A stretch of 64,000 nucleotides of DNA from Chloroflexota bacterium. Lineage in GTDB: Bacteria; Chloroflexota; Anaerolineae; Anaerolineales; Villigracilaceae. Position 1 is the stretch's first letter. Each line of letters begins with the position of its first letter. Below, in pieces: positions 45,565 to 54,340 of the stretch. The stretch covers positions 1,312,902 through 1,376,901 of the forward strand of contig JABFGC010000002.1 of the NCBI GenBank assembly GCA_013112685.1, given 5' to 3'. The notes below the pieces were generated by a model, which was given only the letters and a program-made list of their open reading frames with translations, was not told where the DNA came from and made no database searches. The position numbers were made by a program, and so were the translations under genes.

Positions 45565-46410
45565 TTAGTGGCCGCCGGTCGCCTGTCCCTGCCCGCCTGT
45601 GATCAATTGGATGACCCCCATTGCCATCCAGGTGACGGAGAAGGATACGATTGCCATTGCGGAAGGTTCGTACACTTTGCTTCGGGTAAGGTCCGCCATG
45701 TAAGGTCCCAGGGTGTGCTGCGCCATGTAAAGGGCGATGGTCAATTCGCCGATGACAATGGCAAAGGTCAACAAGGCTCCAGAGAGCAGGGCGACGCGCA
45801 GGTTGGGGAAGATGACGCGAAAAAGGATGGTCACCCAATTCGCGCCAAGACTCTGGGCGGCTTCGGTCAGGGAACGGACGTCAATCGCCCGAAGCCCGTT
45901 ATCCACCGAGCGGAACATATAGGGAAAGGAAAGAGCGGCGTACACACAGATCAAAAGGACGCGCGAACTCTCATAGGTGGCGGTCCATAACAGCGGAGGC
46001 CGGCTGTAGAGGCGGATCAGACCGAAAACAAGCACAACCGCCGGAATGACAAAGGGAAGAAGCGTGATGAATTCGACGACGGGCCGCAGTTTCGGCAGCC
46101 GCAAAGTCACCCAATACGCCGTGGGGACGATGATCAGCAGGCTCAAAAAGATGGCGGCGGCGGCATTAACGACCGACTGACTAAAAGCCGGGAGAAAGTT
46201 GGAATCGGCGAACAGTCTTTTATACGCCTCAAATCCAAGGATGTCCTTTTCCGCCTTTAAAGACCAATAGAAGGTCGCACCCAAAGGGACCAGGAAGTAG
46301 GCGGCTGAAAGGATGAAAATCAACCAAGCCCAGAACCGGCTGCTTCTCGAGGGCGCTTTCTTTTCAGATGCGCCGGGCATGGAATTGGAGGAGACCGTCA
46401 TCGCAGCCAC
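45565..46410 (-). CDS. ABC importer permease
   Basis: 281 residues, six membrane segments. EAA loop: DVRSLTEAAQSLGANWVTILFRVIFPNLR. Pairs with the next permease gene (start overlaps its end by 13 bp). An upstream ~20-residue cytoplasmic tail is Ser/Lys-rich. Confidence 0.92.
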   Translation of the reverse strand: MAAMTVSSNSMPGASEKKAPSRSSRFWAWLIFILSAAYFLVPLGATFYWSLKAEKDILGFEAYKRLFADSNFLPAFSQSVVNAAAAIFLSLLIIVPTAYWVTLRLPKLRPVVEFITLLPFVIPAVVLVFGLIRLYSRPPLLWTATYESSRVLLICVYAALSFPYMFRSVDNGLRAIDVRSLTEAAQSLGANWVTILFRVIFPNLRVALLSGALLTFAIVIGELTIALYMAQHTLGPYMADLTRSKVYEPSAMAIVSFSVTWMAMGVIQLITGGQGQATGGH

Positions 46411-47306
46411 CTTTCAGACCGCCGCTGAAGAACGGAATAGATAAGGATGGAAACACCCATGATGATCACCATGCCCATGGCGACGGCATAACCAAGTCCC
46501 GGGTTGTTGAGAACATCGCCTGAGATTTGCTGACCGATCAACAGCGTCGCCAGGGTGAAGAGTCCGCCCGTCAGGGCATAGGCGGTGGCATGGGCGCCAA
46601 AGGAATTCCCGAAGAGCAGGATCATGGTGCCGAGGATGGACGGCATGAGCACAGGCAAAGCCACGTACCGCCAGTATTGGAAGGATGTAGCGCCCAGATT
46701 CTCAGCCGCCTCCCGCCAGTCACGCTTGAGTCCGTCTACAGCCGGGAGGATGACGAGCACCATCAGCGGAATCTGGAAGTACAGGTATACCAATGTCAAC
46801 CCAAAAAAAGAATACAGGGTGAAGCCGGAATCGTAGAGGTCGAATCCGAGCAGTTTAAACAAGGCAGTGATCGCCCCCACCCTCCCCAAAGTAAATACAA
46901 ATGCAGAAGCAAGAGGAACGCCTGCAAAGTTCGATGCAACCCCTGAGAAAGTGGTGGTAATCGTTCGGAAGGGGCGCGACAGTCCACCGATCGAAACCGC
47001 CCAGGCGATCAGGAATCCTATAATGCCGCCGAGGATGGCGGTCGTCAGGCTGATCCTGATTGACATGGCATAGGAATTTATGACGGTTTCGTTCACCAAT
47101 TGACGGTAATTTCCAAGTGTGAATCCCCCTCCGTCCGCCTCAAGGCTGCGATAGGCAAGGACCAATGTGGGACCGATCAAAAACAGGCCCGAAAACACAA
47201 AGAAGGGAAGTACACCTAACCAACTTCCAATTTGGGACCGAGGGGGGCGCTTGGCGCCCCCTTCGGTTTCATTGGTTGATTTTGGCTTGGTGTTTACCGT
47301 GCCCAT
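46398..47306 (-). CDS. ABC importer permease
   Basis: 302 residues, six membrane segments. EAA loop: DWREAAENLGATSFQYWRYVALPVLMPSI. First of the two permeases; the N-terminal ~30 residues are cytoplasmic and charged. Overlaps the second permease gene. Confidence 0.92.
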   Translation of the reverse strand: MGTVNTKPKSTNETEGGAKRPPRSQIGSWLGVLPFFVFSGLFLIGPTLVLAYRSLEADGGGFTLGNYRQLVNETVINSYAMSIRISLTTAILGGIIGFLIAWAVSIGGLSRPFRTITTTFSGVASNFAGVPLASAFVFTLGRVGAITALFKLLGFDLYDSGFTLYSFFGLTLVYLYFQIPLMVLVILPAVDGLKRDWREAAENLGATSFQYWRYVALPVLMPSILGTMILLFGNSFGAHATAYALTGGLFTLATLLIGQQISGDVLNNPGLGYAVAMGMVIIMGVSILIYSVLQRRSERWLR

Positions 47307-47312
47307 GTCCGC

Positions 47313-48502
47313 TTACTTGACTTCAACGCCGACGACAGTGGGCCAGCCGTCGGTGATGATCTGTCGGGCAGCCTTGATCTCGGCAACGGTCGGGAAGTAG
47401 GCGCCTTCAATGCTCGGCAACTGCTCGAACACCTCGGCGGGGATGGAGCCGGCCGCGTTCATCGCATCGAGCCGGATCGGGTAGCAGAAGCCGGACGCAT
47501 AGATCAGCTGACCCTCGTCCGAGTACAGGTATTCCATCCATAACTTGGCGGCATTCGGATGAGGAGCATAGGCGCTGATCGCCTGCACGTACACACCCGC
47601 AATAATGCCCGCTTTGGGCACATTGGTCACCAGGTCGGGATTGCCAGCCAGAGCAATATCGTTGGCAATCGAGTTGTAGGACCCAGTCAATCAGGATCGG
47701 GGGTTTCGCCGACGCCGACCGTGCGGGAATCGCCGTCAATCGGCACAAAGTTACCGGCTTCGTTAAGTTGTTTGAAGTATTCAAGGCCCGCTTGCGCGGC
47801 TTCTTCACCGGTGGCGCCAGTGGACAAGCCCGCAGCCCAAACCGTCAGGGCGGCGGCGTTGGATGTCAGTGGATCGCCGGAGAGCGCAATCTGTCCCTTG
47901 TATTCCGGCTTGAGAAGGTCGGCATATTCACTGGGGGGATTGGAAACCAGGGAGGTGTTGACCGAGAAGGAAAGCACGCCGTAGTAATCCCCGTACCAGT
48001 AACCATCGGCATCCTTGGCGCCGTCGGGGATATCGTCCCAGGTTGACACCTTGTACGCCTGGAACAGGCCCTCAGCAGCCGCATCGGGCGCAAGACCAAT
48101 ACCAATGTCCACTACATCAGGAGCCTGCGGGCCGGGATTGTCTTTATTGGCGCGGATGGCTTCCAACTCTTCAGCCGAGCCAGCACCGGGGTCAAGGGCA
48201 TTGATCTCGATGCCAGGGTACTTAGCCTTGAACCCTTCGTACATAGCCCCATAGTTGCACCAATCCAGGGGCAAGGCGATCGTAGTGAGCATGCCTTCAG
48301 CCTTTGCCGCTTCATACAACTCCGCCATTGGATCGGGGGCGGGTTCTTCCGTGGCAGCAGGTTCTTCCGTGGCGGCGGGTTCTTCCGTAGCGGCAGGTTC
48401 TTCTGTCGCGGCGGGCGCTTCAGGGGTTCCTCCGCAGGCGGATAATAGGGTTGCCACGATCACGAACAATGCTAACAATTGAAAAGCGAACTTTTTGTTC
48501 AT
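47313..48502 (-). CDS. ABC substrate-binding lipoprotein, two frameshifts
   Basis: About 395 residues. Lipobox LLSAC; then a linker made of four repeats of EEPAAT, typical of Chloroflexota surface lipoproteins; then a PotD/FbpA-type binding domain (YEGFKAKYPGIEINALDPGAGSAEE ... YWYGDYYGVLSFSVNTSLV). The frame leaves at about 47694 (one extra C in ACCCCCG) and again at 47679-47684 (GGACCC, one extra base); repaired sequence reads VGVGETPILIDWSYNSIANDIAL. Conserved pockets suggest a small anionic or zwitterionic ligand, not identifiable here. Confidence 0.9.
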
Positions 48503-48663
48503 GTTTCTCTATCTCCTTTATTGGTTGGATGACTTGACAAACAAAACACGTTCATGCGCTTTTCTTCCTGACACCTCCAATCTGTCAACAAGCCGCTGAC
48601 ATTTTAACACATTATCAATATTCAAAGTCAAACCGGCGGTTTTACCTTGAATAAACAACCAAA

Positions 48664-49662
48664 TCAAATGCGGATATTAAAGAACAGCAGCATCGCATAA
48701 ATACCCGCGGAGAACAGCGCGCTGATGGGAATGGTGATGACCCACGCCGTCAGGATGTCGCCTGCCACGCTCCAGCGCACCTTGCCGAACCGCTCCGAAG
48801 CGCCCACGCCGATGATGGCGGAACTGACCACCTGCGTGGTACTGACCGGCAGACCGCTCATCGTTGCGCTCAGAATGACCAGACCGGATGTCAACTGCGT
48901 GGCAAACCCGTGCACCGGGCGAATCTTGTAAAACTTGCCGCCCAACGTGCGGATCAACCGCCAGCCGCCCAGCGCCGTCCCTGCCGCCATCGTCCCGGCG
49001 CTGACCAGCATCACCCAAAATGGCACGGTAAAATCCGCCAGCGCGCCGCTGATGATCAGACTCAAGGTAATGATGCCGATCGTTTTTTGAGCGTCGTTGG
49101 TGCCGTGACTGAACGCCAGCGCAACGGCGGTGACGATCTGGCTCTGTTTGAAAAAGTTGTTAATATGCGGGGTCGCGTGGATTGAGAGCAGGTAAATCAC
49201 CCTCAGAATGAGAAAGCCCGCCGCAAACCCGACCAACGGCGAGATGAACAGCGCAAGCAATACCCTGATCAAACCGGAGAATTGAATCGCCTCCCAGCCG
49301 GAGGAGATCAACGCGGCGCCGATCAAGCCGCCGATCAGCGCATGGGACGAACTGCTGGGAATCCCAATGAACCAGGTGATCAAATTCCACAGAATGGCTC
49401 CCAGCAAACCGACCATCAAAGCCTGGAGGGAGATCGTATGCGGCGCGACGATATCGCTTCCAACGGTCTTGGCGACCGTCACTCCAAAGAGAAAGGGACC
49501 AAAAAACTCGGCGGCGGCGGTAACCAGCAATGCCGTACGCGCGTGAAAAGCGCGCGATGAGATCATTGTTGCGACAATGTTGCTCGAATCCCTCATGCCG
49601 TTGATGAACTCGAACGCCAGCGCGAGAATGATAACAAACACAAGCGAAGCGGATGTTAACAT
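48664..49662 (-). CDS. PiT family inorganic phosphate transporter
   Basis: 332 residues with about ten membrane spans. Duplicated signature GxxxNDxxx is present: FEFINGMRDSSNIVATMIS near the N-terminus and AFSHGTNDAQKTIGIITL in the second half. Imports phosphate with cations. It is preceded on the same strand by a DUF47 gene five bases away, the usual pair. The 160 bp to the next gene (48503-48663) is AT-rich and shows no feature besides a possible SBP promoter. Confidence 0.95.
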   Translation of the reverse strand: MLTSASLVFVIILALAFEFINGMRDSSNIVATMISSRAFHARTALLVTAAAEFFGPFLFGVTVAKTVGSDIVAPHTISLQALMVGLLGAILWNLITWFIGIPSSSSHALIGGLIGAALISSGWEAIQFSGLIRVLLALFISPLVGFAAGFLILRVIYLLSIHATPHINNFFKQSQIVTAVALAFSHGTNDAQKTIGIITLSLIISGALADFTVPFWVMLVSAGTMAAGTALGGWRLIRTLGGKFYKIRPVHGFATQLTSGLVILSATMSGLPVSTTQVVSSAIIGVGASERFGKVRWSVAGDILTAWVITIPISALFSAGIYAMLLFFNIRI

Positions 49663-49666
49663 CGGG

Positions 49667-50287
49667 TTATGTTTTCTTTACGACAATATCCGCAATGATG
49701 TTGGCGGCTTCGTCGCCGCGGTCCGCCGCATTGGAAAGGTGACGGTACACCTCGCGCATCTTGAGCATCTCGACCACGTGATGGACATCCTCCGGTCCGC
49801 TGAACAGGGCGGCGATGGCTTCGCGGTAAACCGCCTCCACGCGGTTTTCGAGCGCCTTCGCGCGCTGGGCATGGTCAATGGCGACGTTCGGATTCTTCGG
49901 AAGGCGCTGGACTCCGTGCCAGATTTCATACGCCGCATCCTTCAACAGCGAGGCGATCCTCTGCATATACGGCGTGGACTGCACCTTCAAAATTTCCATT
50001 TCCATTACAGTGGTATCGGCATAATCCACCACGTCGTCAATCGAACGGGAGAGCGCAAAGATATCCTCGCGGTCGAACGGCGTGACAAAGGTGCGGTTCA
50101 ACTCGTCAATCAAGATGCGGCGGACTTCATCCGCCTCTTTCTCCTTCATGGACAACTGCTCGGCGATCTCCGAGTCTCCTGTCTCCAGGTATCGGACAAG
50201 CAGGCGCAGTCCTTCGAAGGCAAGCGCAGCCTGTTCCTCGATCAGTTTTTGGAATTTATCTTCCTTGCGTTTAAAAATACGAAACAT
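49667..50287 (-). CDS. DUF47 family (PhoU-like) PiT accessory protein
   Basis: 206 residues, all helical. Start MFRIFKRKEDKFQKLIEEQAALAFEGLRLL; PhoU-like metal motifs ExxxD in KEKEADEVRRILIDELN and DREDIFALSRSIDDVVDYAD. Regulates or gates the PiT transporter. An IS630 element lies 13 bp upstream of the ATG, so its promoter may have been displaced or replaced. Confidence 0.92.
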   Translation of the reverse strand: MFRIFKRKEDKFQKLIEEQAALAFEGLRLLVRYLETGDSEIAEQLSMKEKEADEVRRILIDELNRTFVTPFDREDIFALSRSIDDVVDYADTTVMEMEILKVQSTPYMQRIASLLKDAAYEIWHGVQRLPKNPNVAIDHAQRAKALENRVEAVYREAIAALFSGPEDVHHVVEMLKMREVYRHLSNAADRGDEAANIIADIVVKKT

Positions 50288-50300
50288 AAACTCACTTTCC

Positions 50301-51367
50301 TATTGACGTTTACCAAAGTTGGTTAAGTTTGAGTCCTGCGTGGTGAAAGCAACCGAGCAGGATGTCTGGGCGTTTTCGCAAAGCGGCAAAGCGTTTGTTC
50401 AATTTCTTGCGAATCTCCTGTTTGGATTGGAAAACAGCATTCTTGATGGAGCGCTTGACATTTCCATGACAGAATTCTTCTGGATTGACTTCCGGTGCAT
50501 ACGCAGGCAGAAATTCAACATGGATGTCAGGATGCATGGCAAGATATTCTTTCATCAACTTACTTCGGTGAGTGCGAGAACGATCCCAAATGAGGATGAA
50601 CGGCTTTCCAATGCAACGACGAAAATGCTCCAATCCTTGAATCATCTTTTCGGAATTGATCGAACCTTCAAAATGCTTCTTGTAGATGTTGCCTGTGATG
50701 GTCAAGCCTGCCATCGTGGAAATCTCGCGCCGATACTTTCCGATCCGTTTCATGTGCGGCGTTTGTCCGCGCGGCGCCCAGGTCGTACTGACCGTTTCGG
50801 CGAAGGAAATTCCAAATTCATCTTCGAAAATCACTTCTGCGCCGAGCCGTCGCGCTTTTTTTATCCTGTTCCAATCTTTGCTGAGCAGGCGCGAATCAAT
50901 TCCTCGTCTCGCTCCATGGCGCGCGTTTCAGGTTGCTGGACGCTCCAACCCAAATCGTGCAGAAGACGACTGATGTAATTCTGATGGTAATGTACACCAA
51001 ACTCTTTCGCTATCATTTTTTGCACACGCGCCTGTGTCCAGCGTTCCGTCTCAAAGCCTGCCGCAATGGCTCCCGCTTTCATCTTTGCGAGCAATGTCGC
51101 TTTGTCTTTCGTGCTCAAACCGGATGGACGTCCGCTCGCTTTGTTCAATTTCAAGCTGCCTTTGCCATGCTCACGCAACTTCTTTGCCCAAACACAGACA
51201 GCGGCTTCACTCACGCCAAGAGTACGCGCAATTTCCGCCTGGCTCTGGTTGCCTTTTTCAAGCAGGCGAACGCCCTCCATTCGCCTTTCTGCCATCTGTT
51301 CTCTGGTTAGTTTCTTTGGTCGCCATGTCATGACACCTATATTAACCTATTTTTATGAACGTCAATA
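50301..51367 (-). mobile_element. IS630-family insertion sequence
   Basis: About 1.07 kb. The left end reads TATTGACGTTTACCAAAG, the right end, read inward on the other strand, TATTGACGTTCATAAAAA; TATTGACGTT is shared exactly and GGTTAA further in is also shared. Both ends show TA, the expected target dinucleotide of this family. It carries one transposase gene. It sits two bases from the mttB-like stop codon. Confidence 0.85.
50310..51331 (-). CDS. IS630-family transposase, frameshifted
   Basis: About 340 residues over two frames. The N-terminal part (MTWRPKKLTREQMAERRMEGVRLLEKGNQSQAEIARTLGVSEAAV) is a helix-turn-helix domain; the C-terminal part has the DDE core: IFEDEFGISF (first Asp), LIWDRSRTHRS (second Asp), and PEVNPEEFCHGNVK (Glu). 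The break is near 50890, where one base seems missing (RAC... against RAWLSKDWNRIKKARRLGAE). The last stop of the first frame precedes an A7 run. The break could be a read error, a mutation or, less likely, a programmed shift. Confidence 0.88.
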
Positions 51368-51369
51368 AT

Positions 51370-52806
51370 TCATGGAATTGGCTCCAGCGCGCCCGCCACC
51401 ATGCCGGGGAACGCCGCGCGAAGTTTCTCATCAAGTTCCGCCGAAATCAAGGGGGCGGTATTGTTCGCCATGATGTCCTTCACGCGCTTCATGGCGCGGG
51501 TGTGAATATCGGTCGAGCCTTTCTTTTCCCAAATGGTGCGCGCGTCGCGGTCGGCAATCTTCGTCATCACAGCCTCGGTCTTCATGCGGCTGATGGTGTG
51601 TTTGGCGGTGATGAACGAGCCGCCGGGTCCGATCTCCTTGATGAGACTCACGCCCAGGTCTTCGTCGTTGAACGAGATGCCGCGCTTCACGCGTTTCATC
51701 ATCAACGCCATCTCGTCGTCAATGACGGCTTTGGCGAAGTCGAAGGTTTTGAGCGCGTCAATCAGACCTCCGATGTTGAACATATCCATGCCCGCCAGCA
51801 AGCCCGCCACGCCGGACATGCCCGTTTCATACCCCGACTGCGCGTCGTTCAATTTGGAATTGGTCAAGCCAATGTATCCGCCGCACGGCACGTTGTAAAA
51901 GCGCGCCATTTGGGCGAACGCCATGTGCAACATGCCGCATTCGATTGCGCCGGATGTGTACGCGCCCGAACGCATATCCGCTACTGTGCCAAGCGTGGCG
52001 TAGATCGTTGGCGTGCCCTCCCTCGTCATCTGCATCAACAGCAAAGCCGCCAAAAACTCCGCATTGCCTTGCGCCAGCGTTCCCGCCATGGACATGGGCG
52101 AGGTCAGTCCGGCATTCGGCACAATGGTCGGGTAAACCGGCAAGCCCTCTTTCACAAAGAACATCACGTTCTCGGTGGAGAGATGGTCCATGGTCAGCGG
52201 GGAAACCACCGGGCAGTAATGATGCGTCAGGAACGGATGCTCCTTGTAGGCATCCTCGCCTCCCGCCACCATGTACGCCATTTCCATCACACTGAGGGTA
52301 TCCTTCATATTCGTGGTAGTGACCCGGATCGGTTTAAGGCAAAACTTGATGGACGGATACAGCCTCGAGATTGTGAATTGATCCGGCGGCGCATCCTCGG
52401 CGAGCGTGGAGATCGAGAAGATGTCGTATCCCGGCAGTTCGTTGATGAGATGCGCGATCCGCGCGATGTCCTTGGACTCGGCGCGTCTTTCCTGACCTGT
52501 GACTGGGTCAATAATATCGGGGGCTGAACTCGCCGTGACAATGACCGGACTGTCCCGCGGAATTGTCTTTTCGAATTTCGGGTCGCGCGCGGGGAAGGTG
52601 AAGGAGCCAGGGACCATCCTGCGGTATTTCTCCACCACTGCGCGCGGAAACTTCACACGCTCCTCCTCCACGCTGCACCCGTGACGTTTGAAGAGTTCAC
52701 GCGCAGGTTCAAAGCGGACCTTCAGCCCGACCTCTTCCAAAATTTCCAGAGAGGCTTCGTGCGCTCTTTCGACCTGTTCCTGTGTAAGCAGTTCTGCAAA
52801 TGTCAT
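51370..52806 (-). CDS. MttB superfamily trimethylamine/betaine methyltransferase
   Basis: 478 residues. TIM-barrel corrinoid methyltransferase of the trimethylamine family: LTQEQVERAHEASLEILEEVGLKV start, SPLTMDHLSTENVMFFVKEGLPVYPTIVPNAGLTSPMS, GCGGYIGLTNSKLND. The whole frame is open, without an internal TAG, so it lacks pyrrolysine; such members use glycine betaine, carnitine-like or proline betaine substrates (family knowledge). No corrinoid carrier protein or reductive activase is in the window. The protein ends two bases from the IS630 element. Confidence 0.88.
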   Translation of the reverse strand: MTFAELLTQEQVERAHEASLEILEEVGLKVRFEPARELFKRHGCSVEEERVKFPRAVVEKYRRMVPGSFTFPARDPKFEKTIPRDSPVIVTASSAPDIIDPVTGQERRAESKDIARIAHLINELPGYDIFSISTLAEDAPPDQFTISRLYPSIKFCLKPIRVTTTNMKDTLSVMEMAYMVAGGEDAYKEHPFLTHHYCPVVSPLTMDHLSTENVMFFVKEGLPVYPTIVPNAGLTSPMSMAGTLAQGNAEFLAALLLMQMTREGTPTIYATLGTVADMRSGAYTSGAIECGMLHMAFAQMARFYNVPCGGYIGLTNSKLNDAQSGYETGMSGVAGLLAGMDMFNIGGLIDALKTFDFAKAVIDDEMALMMKRVKRGISFNDEDLGVSLIKEIGPGGSFITAKHTISRMKTEAVMTKIADRDARTIWEKKGSTDIHTRAMKRVKDIMANNTAPLISAELDEKLRAAFPGMVAGALEPIP

Positions 52807-52825
52807 GGCAAATCCTTCCGATAAG

Positions 52826-53914
52826 TTATTCGACCAGCGACTTCTTCACTTTTCGATGAATCACTTTCTTCTTCGGCAGAACTTTCTCCACCAGTTTCTG
52901 CCCGCTCTTGACCAGGGGATTGTTCACAATGGGACTGTTCTGCGGCAGAGTCCACAGCCGGCGAATCGTATGGAATTGGTCGCCGCGGAACACCATGCGC
53001 TCGACGCGGACTTTCTGCGCCATATCCCGAACTTCCTGCACCGAAAACATCTCCAAGCCCGAACGGGTGACCTTGAGCGACGCCGCCGCAATTGCAAAAC
53101 GGACGGTTTCCTCCAGTCTCCAGTGATCGAGATACCCGTAGATGAAACCGGATGAAAACGTCGCACCCGCACCGGAGGCATCCACCGCTTTGACCCGGGG
53201 CGCATACGCACGGATGATTTCATCATCCTGCACCACCATGCAGCCCTGGCTCGCCATGGTGATGATCGCGGTTTGAATGCCCGCCTTGATGAGTTTGCGC
53301 GCCGTGCCAAGCATCGCCTGTTTTTTGCCGATCTGCGCCGCATCGGTCACCGCCTGGCAGATAGTGACCATGCCTGCATATTTTTTGAGCAGATCGGGAT
53401 GCGTATGCCCATGCTCGAAATTCAGGAAGACCGGCACGTTGTGCTTCTTCGCTTCCTGCATGGCGCGGACGATGTGATCGCCGTCGTACCAGTCCACGTA
53501 GAGGAGTTTGGCTTTTTTGATGAGCGAGAGATCCGCCGTATCCAGCGTGCTGAGGATTTCCTTCGACCTCTGCCAGAAATACGTGCGCGCGCCTTTCTTG
53601 TCGGAGACATTGACCTCAAGCGGAGTCTTGTACTGGTCTGTAAAGCGCACCTTGCCTTGCACGCCGAATTCCTTCAATCGTTCCGCGACGAACCTGCCCA
53701 GCATGTCGTTCCCAACTGCCGTGCCGATCATTGCCGAAGGCACGCCCCACTGGCTGAGGTTGCAGGCAATGATCGCCGCGTCGTCGTACACATATTCGCT
53801 CACTTCGTGGACAATGGCGCCGGTGTTGTGCTTCGGGAGTCTGTCCAGCGCCATGATGTAAACGGGGGTCAACATGCCAAAGCCAACGTAGGCGGGAGGG
53901 ATTGTTTTTGGCAT
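52826..53914 (-). CDS. PfkB-family sugar/nucleoside kinase
   Basis: 362 residues. N-terminal substrate-side GFGMLTPVYIMALDRLPKHN is weak; the C-terminal ATP signature is clear: VKAVDASGAGATFSSGFIYGYLD, with catalytic Asp replaced by ...DASGAG (normally D-x-x-GAGD; second D is A/T here). Phosphorylates a sugar-like substrate, unknown. An extra ~50-residue basic C-terminal tail (KKKVIHRKVKKSLVE) is unusual. In frame and downstream of the DUF433/DUF5615 pair; 20 bp before the MttB gene. Confidence 0.8.
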   Translation of the reverse strand: MPKTIPPAYVGFGMLTPVYIMALDRLPKHNTGAIVHEVSEYVYDDAAIIACNLSQWGVPSAMIGTAVGNDMLGRFVAERLKEFGVQGKVRFTDQYKTPLEVNVSDKKGARTYFWQRSKEILSTLDTADLSLIKKAKLLYVDWYDGDHIVRAMQEAKKHNVPVFLNFEHGHTHPDLLKKYAGMVTICQAVTDAAQIGKKQAMLGTARKLIKAGIQTAIITMASQGCMVVQDDEIIRAYAPRVKAVDASGAGATFSSGFIYGYLDHWRLEETVRFAIAAASLKVTRSGLEMFSVQEVRDMAQKVRVERMVFRGDQFHTIRRLWTLPQNSPIVNNPLVKSGQKLVEKVLPKKKVIHRKVKKSLVE

Positions 53915-53923
53915 AAAATCAGG

Positions 53924-54052
53924 CTACACCTTACGAATGCGAATTGCGCTTCTCGTCAAGACACTGAAAGATAAAAGCAACTCATCCCCATGTTCTACAA
54001 TCGCGGCGGAAATGATCTCCACTTCAACACATTCATCCGCGACGATTTTCAT
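53924..54052 (-). pseudogene. gutted DUF5615 toxin remnant
   Basis: 42 residues: MKIVADECVEVEIISAAI at the start (typical PIN-like DUF5615 first strand with acidic residue) joined directly to a typical end, SFSVLTRSAIRIRKV. About 60-70 residues between are missing. Its ATG overlaps the antitoxin stop (ATGA), the normal order for this toxin-antitoxin type. Confidence 0.7.
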
Positions 54053-54285
54053 CGAAGCGTCTCAGCAATGGGATAAACCACATCGGCGCGCAGGGCATCC
54101 CGCGCGAAATTCAACGCTGCCTGAATACCCTCCCTTGTCAGGCGCGGATGTGATTTTAGCAAATCGTCGAACGATTCGCCTGCCGAGAGTTTTTCAAGGA
54201 TCAACTCAACGGTAATTCGAGTGCCTGAAACTACGGGTTTGCCCATCATGATTTTTGGGTCGGAAATTATTGTTTGTTGAGTCAT
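54049..54285 (-). CDS. DUF433 family antitoxin
   Basis: 78 residues: DPKIMMGKPVVSGTRITVELILEKLSAGESFDDLLKSHPRLTREGIQAAL is diagnostic (I-GKP-I-GTRI-V and helix-turn-helix part). It neutralises DUF5615 toxins in this module type. Intact, while its toxin gene is reduced to a remnant. Confidence 0.92.
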   Translation of the reverse strand: MTQQTIISDPKIMMGKPVVSGTRITVELILEKLSAGESFDDLLKSHPRLTREGIQAALNFARDALRADVVYPIAETLR

Positions 54286-54340
54286 TCGTACCTCTCAATT
54301 TCCATTATACAACTCGAAAATAATCGCGTTAATTGCGATT

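Noticed and set aside
48330..48420. Short repeats of an 18-bp unit that look array-like.
   Set aside because: They encode the EEPAAT linker of the binding lipoprotein; no spacers or leader, so not a CRISPR array.
50840..50900. Programmed -1 frameshift in the IS630 transposase.
   Set aside because: The A7 run comes after the first frame's stop codon region and no clear slippery heptamer lies in the overlap; a missing base restores the normal IRAWLSKDW sequence.
51370..52806. Pyrrolysine-containing trimethylamine methyltransferase.
   Set aside because: There is no internal TAG in the 478-codon frame and no pyl genes in the window.
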